From the NCBI GenBank assembly GCA_002325615.1, contig DCSL01000021.1, positions 1-9,738 on the forward strand: a stretch of DNA of 9,738 nucleotides, read 5' to 3'. Both the position numbers and the translations under genes were made by a program. Below are positions 1-6,137 of this stretch, piece after piece. The stretch is from Amoebophilaceae bacterium UBA1467. Its GTDB lineage: Bacteria > Bacteroidota > Bacteroidia > Cytophagales > Amoebophilaceae. How positions within the stretch are numbered: position 1 is the first letter of the stretch; each line of letters opens with the position of its first letter. The notes beneath the pieces were generated by a model, which worked only from the letters and a program-made list of their open reading frames with translations, made no database searches and was not told where the DNA came from.

Positions 1-491
1 ACTTTACAGCTCAACCTTTCCAAAACCCCCTTTATCAAACAGGTATTCAAATTGTATTAGAGCAAACGCAGTTCCTCACAGCAGGAAAAGTGCACCAGTC
101 ACTGCTCAAGCACATGGGCATCAACCAGTCCGTATTTTTTGCTGATATAGACTGGGAAGTGTTACTAAGCAAATGGAAGCCTCTAAACCGGTATCAGGTA
201 ATTTCTAAATTTCCTCCTGTACAGAGGGATATTTCTTTAGTGCTGAACAAATCAGTCAACTTTGAAGCAGTCAGAAGGGTGATTGCTCAGCAAAATGAGA
301 AGCTTATCAGGGATGTGTCAGTTTTTGATGTCTATCAAGGAGGGAAGCTAGGGAACGGGGAGAAAGCATATGCCTTGCGTTTTGTCCTGCAAGGGAAAGA
401 AAAAACACTCGATGACAAGACGATTGAACAGGTCATGACACGCCTGATGCGTGCTTTGGAAGATCAATTAGGGGCGATCATAAGAATATAG
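1..491 (+). CDS. pheT: Phenylalanyl-tRNA synthetase beta subunit, C-terminal part (5' end outside window)
   Basis: The frame is open from base 3 to the TAG at 489-491, giving 162 visible residues. PheT is the beta chain of the alpha2/beta2 enzyme that charges tRNA-Phe in the cytoplasm. Visible residues about 1-60 match the end of the catalytic-like core, including the AGKVHQSLLKHMGI stretch that corresponds to the usual GxVHP region. Residues about 65-162 form the ferredoxin-fold anticodon-binding (FDX-ACB) domain: it opens with KFPPVQRDISLVLN, continues with VFDVYQGGKLGNGEKAYALR and ends near the usual family C-terminus. The GTG at 90 is internal and not a start, because homology continues upstream of it. 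The next gene starts two bases after the stop (ATG at 493), which suggests one transcript with orf96 and zapA. The identification rests on family motifs recognised by eye. Confidence 0.95.
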   Translation, partial: FTAQPFQNPLYQTGIQIVLEQTQFLTAGKVHQSLLKHMGINQSVFFADIDWEVLLSKWKPLNRYQVISKFPPVQRDISLVLNKSVNFEAVRRVIAQQNEKLIRDVSVFDVYQGGKLGNGEKAYALRFVLQGKEKTLDDKTIEQVMTRLMRALEDQLGAIIRI

Positions 492-492
492 A

Positions 493-783
493 ATGAACGG
501 CGAAAAACTGCATGTACGTGTTCAAGATTTGGAGCAAAAAATCATGCAACTGCTGGAGGGTTATAAGCATCAGCAAGAGATAATTCAGCAACTACGGAAG
601 AAGAATGAGCAGTTAACACACCAGATTACCAACAGGACAGAGACCGCGCAGGACTTTTCAAATAGTCTGGCAAGTGATGCTATTGCCAAAAAGGGCGGAA
701 AGCTAAGAGATTGGGAAGCTACGATTGATAGCTATATTGGTGACATTGATAAGAGCATAGAATACCTTGAAAGGCTGAGGTAA
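493..783 (+). CDS. Small coiled-coil protein, ZapB-like, between pheT and zapA
   Basis: This gene encodes 96 residues. The ATG at 493-495 lies just after the pheT stop, and the TAA at 781-783 overlaps the zapA start by one base (TAATG), a layout typical of translational coupling. Residues about 8-50 are rich in Leu, Ile, Gln, Glu and Lys with heptad spacing, predicting a parallel coiled coil. A polar middle (TETAQDFSNSLASD) is followed by a second helix (about 70-96) ending in IDSYIGDIDKSIEYLERL. There is no signal peptide or membrane segment. Bacteroidota often carry a small coiled-coil gene directly before zapA, and by position and form it resembles ZapB, which binds ZapA at the division ring. 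That function is inferred from neighbourhood and coiled-coil character only, since simple coiled coils give weak homology evidence. No gene symbol is assigned. Confidence 0.8.
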   Translation: MNGEKLHVRVQDLEQKIMQLLEGYKHQQEIIQQLRKKNEQLTHQITNRTETAQDFSNSLASDAIAKKGGKLRDWEATIDSYIGDIDKSIEYLERLR

Positions 784-1100
784 TGGAAGAACTTGCTGTA
801 AAGATCAGAATATGTGGCAGGGTGTATCCTATGAAAGTACAGGCAATAGACGAGACGTGTGTAAGAACGGCAAGCAAACTGATTAATGAGCAAGCAAAAA
901 CTTATAGTGAAAAATTTGGCATTCACGATCAGCAAGACCTGCTAGCTATGGTAGCGCTGGATTGTCTCATAGACACATTAAAATTAAAAGATGGAGCAAC
1001 CAGAGAGACGCAAGCGCTCACAGAGCAGGTCAATGCCTTAGCCCGGCTAGTGGATCAAGCACTTACATCAACTAAGTACTTAAGTCACTCCGAAAACTAG
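783..1100 (+). CDS. zapA: Cell division protein ZapA
   Basis: This gene encodes 105 residues, the usual ZapA length. ZapA is a cytoplasmic FtsZ-binding protein that bundles FtsZ filaments in the Z ring. The N-terminal half has the family pattern: a beta strand pair (VKIRICGRVYPMKV, about 5-19), then a helix with the RTASKLINEQAKTYSEKFG segment (28-46) and the very conserved DQQDLLAMVAL (49-59). The rest is a helical coiled-coil tail used for dimer and tetramer formation. The start ATG overlaps the stop of the preceding coiled-coil gene by one base, so the two are probably translated together. The gene ends at TAG 1098-1100 and is followed by a folded 110-base spacer before rny. The E. coli zapA gene is likewise followed by a structured RNA gene (ssrS). 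Confidence 0.93.
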   Translation: MEELAVKIRICGRVYPMKVQAIDETCVRTASKLINEQAKTYSEKFGIHDQQDLLAMVALDCLIDTLKLKDGATRETQALTEQVNALARLVDQALTSTKYLSHSEN

Positions 1101-1196
1101 CTGCTGTCCCAACACTGCTAATGCTTTTTGTAGCGAGCCGCCTACGCAGGCATTACTCGCAGGGCAGTGTTGATTGCCAGCCTGGATTCTAGGTTG
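1100..1196 (+). ncRNA. Structured zapA-rny spacer; candidate 6S-like RNA
   Basis: The spacer between zapA and rny folds strongly. CAACACTGC (1110-1118) pairs perfectly with GCAGTGTTG (1164-1172). Directly inside, TAATGC (1119-1124) pairs with GCATTA (1150-1155), leaving an 8-base bulge on the 3' side (1156-1163), and GTAG (1130-1133) pairs with CTAC (1142-1145) at the tip. Outside, GCTG (1103-1106) can pair with CAGC (1178-1181) across an internal loop. GCGAG (1133-1137) can pair instead with CTCGC (1156-1160), an alternative fold. A second small hairpin is CAGCCT (1178-1183) with AGGTTG (1191-1196, one G-U pair). A long rod with internal bulges just after zapA recalls 6S RNA, which lies after zapA in E. 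coli; a Bacteroidota form (6S-Flavo) is known. The assignment to 6S is inference; the pairing is seen directly. It could instead be a leader of rny. No U-tract terminator is present. Confidence 0.4.
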
Positions 1197-1210
1197 CCTG
1201 ATGACAAAAC

Positions 1211-2731
1211 ATGGGTATAACGCAGCTATTCATCTTGATTGTGCTGGTGCTATCGTTAGGGGTAGCCTTGGGAAGGATTGCGTCTAAACTATTCTATAGG
1301 TACGAAGCAAAGCAAGCGGACACAAAAATAAAATTCATTATCAAGGAGGCCAAGATAGAAGCGGCTAATATAAAAAGAGAAAAAATACTAGAAGCCAAAG
1401 AGAGGTTTGTCCGATTGAGATCAGAGTTTGAGCAAAGTGTAGGTAGAAGGAGAGAAAAACTGCTCAGTGAGGAGAATTATTTAAGGAGCAAAGAGCAAGA
1501 AATAGCACAACAACTAGAACAGCTTCATCGCAAGCAGAGTGTCCTAGAAAAAGTAAGAGATGAGCTTGATCAACTCAAAGCCCAAAGAGTCAAGCAACTA
1601 GGTGAAATAGCTAACCTAAGCGCAGAAGCAGCTAATCAGCAATTGATGGAAGCGCTGGAAGATGAAGCAAGGTCTAATGCTGCCATACGTATTAGGGCCA
1701 TCGTAGACGAGGCTAAAGAAAATGCTGAAAAAAAAGCAAAAAGTGTGATCCTAACTACTATACAGCGCATAGTGGCTGAACAAACGATTGAGAACTGTTC
1801 CTTAGTTCTAAATATTGAGAACGATGCACTAAAGGGCAAAATAATAGGTAGGGAAGGCAGAAACATCCGTGCACTAGAATCAGCCACAGGCGTAGATATT
1901 ACTGTAGATGACACCCCCAAGACTGTGCTCCTCTCAAGTTTTGACCCTGTAAGAAGAGAAATTGCCCGACTGGCACTCCAGCAGCTTATTCAGGATGGCA
2001 GAATACACCCTGGCCGCATAGAAGAAGTAGTAGCTACCACCGAAAATAATATAGAAAAAGAGATCATGGATACAGGGGAGCGTACAGCTATTGACCTAGG
2101 TATCTACGGTATGCATGTAGAGTTGATCAAGTTGGTGGGCAGGATGCGTTACAGAGCATCCTATGGGCAAAATTTATTGCATCACTCTCGAGAGGTAGCA
2201 CAGCTTACGGCCACCATGGCCTCAGAGCTAGGCTTAAACAGTAAACTTGCCAAGCGGGCAGGACTATTGCATGATATCGGGAAAGTAGCGGCAGAAAGAT
2301 CCGACCTGTCTCATGCTATGCTCGGCATGGAATTGGCCAAAAAATACAGGGAACATCCAGAAGTATATAATGCCATTGGAGCCCACCATGATGAAATCGA
2401 GATGACCTCTATGCTCTCTCCTATCGTACAAGCATGTGATGCTATCTCTGGCTCAAGACCTGGCGTGCGTCGAGAAGTTTTAGAGGCTTATGTAAAACGG
2501 CTTCATGACATGGAAGATATTGCGTTGTCTTTCGGAGGGGTGAAGAAATGCTATGCAATACAGGCTGGTAGAGAGCTCAGAGTCATGGTAGATTCTACCA
2601 GCGTAACAGACGAGGTAGCTAATACATTAGCCCTTGATATTTCAAGCAAAATTGAGCAACAACTACAGTATCCAGGCCAGGTAAAGGTGATTGTGATTAG
2701 AGAAACAAGAGCTATCAACTATGCAAAATAA
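1211..2731 (+). CDS. rny: Ribonuclease Y (membrane-anchored endoribonuclease)
   Basis: This gene encodes 506 residues, close to the usual 510-525. RNase Y cuts single-stranded 5'-monophosphorylated RNA and starts mRNA decay at the inner face of the membrane. Residues 5-24 form one membrane helix, and about 30-195 form a long charged coiled coil. The KH RNA-binding domain lies at about 200-270, with the GxxG loop GREG at 213-216 (KIIGREGRNIRALE). The HD hydrolase domain lies at about 320-420: H324/H325 in NLLHHSREV, the H354-D355 pair in LLHDIGK, HH at 392-393 and D410 in ACDAISGSRPG, all metal-site positions kept. The conserved C-terminal region continues to residue 506. The start at 1211 places the membrane helix at the very N-terminus, as in the family. 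The gene appears intact, in the common Bacteroidota position after zapA. Confidence 0.97.
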   Translation: MGITQLFILIVLVLSLGVALGRIASKLFYRYEAKQADTKIKFIIKEAKIEAANIKREKILEAKERFVRLRSEFEQSVGRRREKLLSEENYLRSKEQEIAQQLEQLHRKQSVLEKVRDELDQLKAQRVKQLGEIANLSAEAANQQLMEALEDEARSNAAIRIRAIVDEAKENAEKKAKSVILTTIQRIVAEQTIENCSLVLNIENDALKGKIIGREGRNIRALESATGVDITVDDTPKTVLLSSFDPVRREIARLALQQLIQDGRIHPGRIEEVVATTENNIEKEIMDTGERTAIDLGIYGMHVELIKLVGRMRYRASYGQNLLHHSREVAQLTATMASELGLNSKLAKRAGLLHDIGKVAAERSDLSHAMLGMELAKKYREHPEVYNAIGAHHDEIEMTSMLSPIVQACDAISGSRPGVRREVLEAYVKRLHDMEDIALSFGGVKKCYAIQAGRELRVMVDSTSVTDEVANTLALDISSKIEQQLQYPGQVKVIVIRETRAINYAK

Positions 2732-2750
2732 AGGCCTTTGTAAAAGGCCT
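2732..2750 (+). terminator. Perfect 8-bp hairpin right after the rny stop
   Basis: AGGCCTTT (2732-2739) and AAAGGCCT (2743-2750) form a perfect 8-bp stem with a 3-base loop (GTA), beginning on the base after the rny TAA. The downstream bases (GCATGATTCG) contain no T-run, so this is not a classic intrinsic terminator. It could mark or protect the rny mRNA 3' end, act as a weak terminator, or be an RNA processing site before rpsU. The terminator role is inferred only from its position between a finished gene and a promoter-like site. Confidence 0.4.
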
Positions 2751-2788
2751 GCATGATTCGGCATGATACTGAGGGGCTAGCCAACTAC

Positions 2789-2819
2789 TTGACGTATTGT
2801 CGTTTGGAGGCTATCTTTG
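2789..2819 (+). promoter_or_regulatory. Promoter-like site of Bacteroidota type before rpsU
   Basis: TATCTTTG at 2812-2819 matches the Bacteroidota -7 consensus TAnnTTTG at every fixed base. TTGAC at 2789-2793 sits 18 bases upstream and fits the -33 (TTTG/TTG) element at normal spacing. Transcription would begin near 2825, giving a leader of about 20-25 bases that is A-rich before the ATG at 2849. This would let rpsU be transcribed separately from rny. A conflicting reading exists: GGAGG at 2806-2810 lies 8 bases before an in-frame GTG at 2819, which would be a ribosome-binding site if transcription came from further upstream. Confidence 0.5.
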
Positions 2820-2848
2820 TGGACCGTGCTAACCAAAAAAGTAACATC

Positions 2849-3055
2849 ATGAGTGAGGGCAACATTGTCATACATGTTAAAGACAAAGAGACGATCGATA
2901 GGGCTTTAAAACGGTTCAAAAAAAAATTTGAGAAAGTGGGCTTGCTGAAAAAAATCCGAAAAAAGATGTTCTACAAAAAGCCTTCTATAGAACACAGAGA
3001 GGAACGGCTAAAAGCTATCTACAAGCAGGAGATGCAAACCAAAGAAAATGCATAA
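2849..3055 (+). CDS. rpsU: 30S ribosomal protein bS21
   Basis: From the ATG at 2849 this encodes 68 residues, near the usual 60-70. bS21 is a small basic protein of the 30S platform close to the 3' end of 16S rRNA; in Bacteroidota it helps hide the anti-Shine-Dalgarno sequence. The family core is clear: IVIHVKDKETIDRALKRF, then KKKFEKVGLLKKIRKK, then KKPSIEHREERLKAIYKQ. The frame is open back to an ATG at 2753, which would add 32 residues unlike any bS21 N-terminus; the core starts normally at the chosen ATG. The chosen start has A at -3, -6, -12 and -13 and no Shine-Dalgarno, a common Bacteroidota pattern. An in-frame GTG at 2819 preceded by GGAGG is the main alternative and would add 10 residues. 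A recombinase gene follows, a neighbourhood often seen in Bacteroidota. Confidence 0.93.
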   Translation: MSEGNIVIHVKDKETIDRALKRFKKKFEKVGLLKKIRKKMFYKKPSIEHREERLKAIYKQEMQTKENA

Positions 3056-3103
3056 CCCCCATGGTGTAGGTGGTGATTGTCTTTTTAAGCATGTCATCTA
3101 TCC

Positions 3104-3982
3104 ATGATTGCCGCATTTACACAATACCTAGTCAGTGAAAAGCGTTTGAGCCAACATACTGCCCGGGCCTATGAGACAGACCTGAAGCAGTGTGTATCTT
3201 TCCTGCATATCCTTGCTCCTGATAGTCAACTTGAAAAAGCTACTCATCAAACACTGCGCGCGTGGATGGTGGCTTTGGCACAACAAGGCTTAAGCAATCG
3301 TTCGATCAATAGAAAAATTGCTTCTCTCAAGGCTTTTTATAAGTTTCTATGCGCCAAGGCCTACATGGCACAAAACCCTACCTTACAGCTTAGTACACTC
3401 AGACTAAAAAGTAACCTACCTGTCTTTCTCAAAGAGAAGGAGCTACTTAGCTTGTTAGACAATCATTTATTTGAAGATACGTTTGAAGGCTGGCGCGACA
3501 AGCTAGTACTGGAATTACTTTATGGCACAGGCATACGCCTGGCTGAGTTGCTGGCACTCCGTGACGAATATGTTGACTTGTATGACAGCACGATAAGAGT
3601 CTGCGGCAAGGGTAAAAAAGAAAGGACCATTCCATTTCCTAAAAGCTTGCGGCAGGTTATTGAACGATACAGGCTCTGCAGGGCTACGACAATTAGCAAC
3701 CATAGTGGATTTCTTTTGGTTACTTCCGCAGGAACACCTTGCTACCCTATGCTGGTCTACAGATTGGTGAACAAATACCTGAGCGCTTACACTCATGCAG
3801 ACCGATACAGTCCGCATGTACTGCGACATACTTTTGCTACCCACTTATTGAACAAAGGGGCTGACCTCAATGCTATTAAAGACTTGCTAGGCCACGAGAG
3901 CTTGGCAACTACCCAACTTTATACCCACCACTCACTCAAAAAATTACAAGAAGTATTTAAGAAAGCCCATCCCAGAGCCTGA
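3104..3982 (+). CDS. Tyrosine recombinase of the XerC/XerD type
   Basis: This gene encodes 292 residues, a normal Xer length. Such enzymes join and exchange DNA at dif to resolve chromosome dimers at cell division. The N-terminal SAM-like core-binding domain (about 1-88) contains EKRLSQHTARAYETDL and the NRSINRKIASLKAFYKFL helix. The catalytic domain (about 105-290) keeps all expected residues: R145 in YGTGIRLAELL, K169 in CGKGKKERTIP, H238 and R241 in SPHVLRHTFATHLL, H264 in LLGHESLATT and the nucleophile Y273 in QLYTHHS. It follows rpsU after 48 bases, a conserved neighbourhood for the chromosomal Xer gene in Bacteroidota, which favours a housekeeping enzyme over a phage or integron integrase. 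Whether it should be named xerC or xerD cannot be settled from this sequence. No attachment site or integrated element is seen nearby. Confidence 0.93.
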   Translation: MIAAFTQYLVSEKRLSQHTARAYETDLKQCVSFLHILAPDSQLEKATHQTLRAWMVALAQQGLSNRSINRKIASLKAFYKFLCAKAYMAQNPTLQLSTLRLKSNLPVFLKEKELLSLLDNHLFEDTFEGWRDKLVLELLYGTGIRLAELLALRDEYVDLYDSTIRVCGKGKKERTIPFPKSLRQVIERYRLCRATTISNHSGFLLVTSAGTPCYPMLVYRLVNKYLSAYTHADRYSPHVLRHTFATHLLNKGADLNAIKDLLGHESLATTQLYTHHSLKKLQEVFKKAHPRA

Positions 3983-3989
3983 TATAGGC

Positions 3990-4007
3990 AGCGCAAAAAT
4001 GAGCGCT
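3990..4007 (+). promoter_or_regulatory. nuoM: Small hairpin presenting the nuoM start codon in its loop
   Basis: AGCGC (3990-3994) pairs with GCGCT (4003-4007) around an 8-base loop AAAAATGA that contains the nuoM ATG (3999-4001). Just upstream, GCCT (3977-3980) and AGGC (3986-3989) form a second 4-bp stem that includes the recombinase stop. The pairing is seen directly. A role in translation is a guess, and short stems like these also arise by chance. Confidence 0.25.
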
Positions 4008-5717
4008 TTTTCTCTCTCGCATATGCATATTCCCCTTTTATCACTCATCATCTGGCTACCCATCGGTAGTCTATTTTTTTTACTGCTCCTTCCCTCCTCT
4101 CAGCAGCAAATTTTTAGACACATCACTTTGGGTACTGCCCTCTTACAAGGCCTGGGTATTGGGCTCGTCTTAATGCATGGATTGGACGATACCCCGGTAG
4201 AGCGGTTTTCCTGGATGCGTTTGGACCTGGGCAACTTAGGCGTACTGTCAGTAGACTACTTAGTGGGTATAGATGGACTGAGCATCGGCCTTATTCTACT
4301 GTCTTCCCTGATTCTGACCATGGGCGTCATTGCCTCTTGGCACATCCAAAAATATATCAAGGCCTACTTCGCCCTGTACCTACTTATGGACACCCTAATC
4401 ATGGGTAGCTTCTTGGCATTAGATTTTATGCTGTTCTACATGTTCTTTGAAGTGGCCCTACTGCCTATCTATTGTTTTATTAGTATTTGGGGAGGACCAA
4501 GACGTGCACAGGCTGCTACCAAATTCTTATTGTACACCCTGCTAGGTACTATCATGATCTTGATGGTGCTGATTGGATTGGGTCTATCTGTATATGATCC
4601 TGTAGCAACAGGGTTACATATAGGCCTATTTACACCAGGAGAAACACCAAGCACAGCGCAGATCAACACTGTACAAAGTCTGGTGCAAACCCATGCAATA
4701 CTCCCCCAGGATATCGTGCACTCCTTGAACATCCTACTCATGACTGATGCACATAACTTTATTCCTGGGTCTGCCTTCGGGCTACTCGGCGGACAATTCA
4801 TTTGGGGACAGGCTGCACGACTCATGGCATTCCTGGGCCTAGTGATTGGTTTTCTCATCAAGCTTGCTGCTGTTCCTTTTCATAGCTGGCTTCCTGACGC
4901 ACACGTAGAAGCTCCTACACCCATCTCTGTAATACTAGCAGCTATCTTACTAAAGATAGGAGGATATGGTTTGCTGCGAACGGCCTACAATATTTTCCCA
5001 GAAGGGGCTATCTACTATTCCTCTGGGCTTGGTGTGCTTGGTGTGTGTGCTATTATCTATGCGGCCCTGACTGCATTGGCTATGCATGACTTAAAGAAAA
5101 TGATTGCCTATGCCTCTATAGCGCATATGGGTTTTGTGCTCTTGGGACTTGCGTCACTGACACATGAGGGAGTACAGGGTGCTTTGTACCAGATGGTCAG
5201 TCACGGACTCATCGCTGCCCTACTTTTTGGGATTGTTGGCGTACTTCAAGATAGGACACAGGATAGGAGAATTGAGAGTTATAGCGGGTTGGCTACTAAA
5301 ATGCCTTATTACTCCACTATCGCTGTGGTGAGCTTCTTTGCTGCTATGGGGTTACCTGGTTTCTCAAGCTTTATTGCTGAGTTGTTGGTGCTGATAGGGG
5401 TATTTCGGGCCTCTTCCTTACCAAGATGGATGGGTATGGTAGGGGTTATGGGTATTTTACTCAACGCTGTTTACTTAATATGGACAATTCAGCGGGTATT
5501 TTTTGGAAGCTTTTCTTTGCACTACCCTAGCCGGGAATCTGCGCTTCAAGACCTGCGCACAAGGGAATATATCCTTTTCATACCGCTTTTACTTCTAATT
5601 TTCCTTTTGGGTATCTGTCCGCAGTTGCTATTGGATCTAATCACAGACTCAGCAAGCCAGCTGGTGACTAGAGTGCATACCGTAGGAAGAGAGAACTTAG
5701 ATGCAATTTTCCCTTAA
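3999..5717 (+). CDS. nuoM: NADH-quinone oxidoreductase subunit M (complex I antiporter-like subunit)
   Basis: This gene encodes 572 residues, longer than the roughly 500 of E. coli NuoM; Bacteroidota homologues also carry an enlarged middle loop. NuoM is one of three antiporter-like membrane subunits that pump protons in complex I. Many hydrophobic segments cover the whole chain. Proton-path residues by motif match: E151 in FFEVALLPIYCF, K288 in LIKLAAVPFHSWLPDAH, K319 in LLKIGGYGLL, H376 in AYASIAHMGFVL and E461 in FIAELLVL. The loop at about 200-265 is the extra hydrophilic segment. The start ATG is 16 bases after the recombinase stop. nuoL normally precedes and nuoN follows in nuo operons, but neither is adjacent here, since the next gene is convergent. 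An Mrp-type antiporter subunit is less likely given the close NuoM motif match. Confidence 0.92.
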   Translation: MSAFSLSHMHIPLLSLIIWLPIGSLFFLLLLPSSQQQIFRHITLGTALLQGLGIGLVLMHGLDDTPVERFSWMRLDLGNLGVLSVDYLVGIDGLSIGLILLSSLILTMGVIASWHIQKYIKAYFALYLLMDTLIMGSFLALDFMLFYMFFEVALLPIYCFISIWGGPRRAQAATKFLLYTLLGTIMILMVLIGLGLSVYDPVATGLHIGLFTPGETPSTAQINTVQSLVQTHAILPQDIVHSLNILLMTDAHNFIPGSAFGLLGGQFIWGQAARLMAFLGLVIGFLIKLAAVPFHSWLPDAHVEAPTPISVILAAILLKIGGYGLLRTAYNIFPEGAIYYSSGLGVLGVCAIIYAALTALAMHDLKKMIAYASIAHMGFVLLGLASLTHEGVQGALYQMVSHGLIAALLFGIVGVLQDRTQDRRIESYSGLATKMPYYSTIAVVSFFAAMGLPGFSSFIAELLVLIGVFRASSLPRWMGMVGVMGILLNAVYLIWTIQRVFFGSFSLHYPSRESALQDLRTREYILFIPLLLLIFLLGICPQLLLDLITDSASQLVTRVHTVGRENLDAIFP

Positions 5718-5729
5718 GCGAGAAAAAAT
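5718..5729. other. 12-base convergent gap between nuoM and rbfA
   Basis: The stop codons of two convergent genes (nuoM TAA 5715-5717 and rbfA TAG 5732-5730) are separated by only 12 bases. A CTTAAG palindrome spans 5713-5718 and a weak A/T stem (TTTTC 5707-5711 with GAAAA 5722-5726) can form. No GC-rich hairpin with a T-run is visible on either strand, so each transcript may run into the opposite gene. Confidence 0.5.
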
Positions 5730-6122
5730 CTACCGCATCAATTCCTCATGCTGCATAATATTACTATCCTCGGGGATATAAAGCTTGTCTAGCAGCTGAT
5801 GCATCTTGGCTGCATGTGCTACTGAGTCATCTGTATAGAACCGTAACTCAGGTACCTTGCGCAGCTTGTGCCCAATTCGGTTTCCTAGAATTTTTCTGAG
5901 TGCCCCCTTTTGTTGCTCAACTTTTGCTAACATATCAGCCCCATTTGTAGTAAGGATAAAGCTCAGGTAGACTTTAGCAAGCCCCAGGTCAGGACTAATG
6001 CGTACTTCTGTCACAGTAACCATTATGTTACCCAACAGCCTAGAAGTTTCTTGCAAAAAAATTTCTCCCAATGTCTTTTGAAGGAGTCTAGCTACTTTTT
6101 GTATTCTTACGGGTTGTGCCAT
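5730..6122 (-). CDS. rbfA: 30S ribosome-binding factor A
   Basis: This gene encodes 130 residues, the normal RbfA length (about 110-135). RbfA is a single KH-fold protein that binds the maturing 30S subunit, aids 16S rRNA 5'-end processing and is needed for growth in the cold. The family pattern is visible: an N-terminal helix RIQKVARLLQKTLGEIFLQE (6-25), the strand pair VTVTEVRISPDLGLAKVYLSF (35-55), and the C-terminal VPELRFYTDDSVAHAAKMHQLLDKL that carries the conserved P-x-L-x-F-x-x-D-D-S signature. The start ATG (6122-6120) is followed directly by MAQPVRIQKV, as expected. It is the last gene of the - strand run, 15 bases downstream of tpiA, so it is probably on the same mRNA. No Shine-Dalgarno is seen before the start. 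Confidence 0.93.
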   Translation of the reverse strand: MAQPVRIQKVARLLQKTLGEIFLQETSRLLGNIMVTVTEVRISPDLGLAKVYLSFILTTNGADMLAKVEQQKGALRKILGNRIGHKLRKVPELRFYTDDSVAHAAKMHQLLDKLYIPEDSNIMQHEELMR

Positions 6123-6137
6123 GATTTGATTGGTGGA

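Noticed and set aside
1073..1082. Perfect 10-base palindrome TAAGTACTTA near the end of zapA
   Set aside because: It lies within coding sequence, is A/T-rich and short, and has no second copy nearby; chance is likely.
1636..1920. Antisense frame of 94 codons within rny
   Set aside because: It lies opposite a clear RNase Y coding frame and its product is a low-complexity Ser/Ala/Phe-rich chain with no recognisable motif.
2753..2848. A 32-residue N-terminal extension of bS21 from the ATG at 2753
   Set aside because: The extension does not resemble bS21, contains the promoter-like site, and its ATG sits right behind the hairpin after rny. The core begins normally after ATG 2849.
3056..3103. 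Possible promoter or RNA between rpsU and the recombinase gene
   Set aside because: No TAnnTTTG element, stable hairpin or tRNA-like fold is visible in these 48 bases.
3447..3844. Two antisense frames within the recombinase gene
   Set aside because: They overlap the catalytic part of an intact recombinase and show no family signature.
3104..3982. Recombinase as evidence of a phage, transposon or integron
   Set aside because: The neighbours are housekeeping genes, the rpsU-recombinase pairing is common in Bacteroidota, and no attachment repeats or cargo genes are seen.
4469..4861. Antisense frame of 130 codons within nuoM
   Set aside because: It mirrors membrane-helix codons of nuoM and has no motif or own start context.
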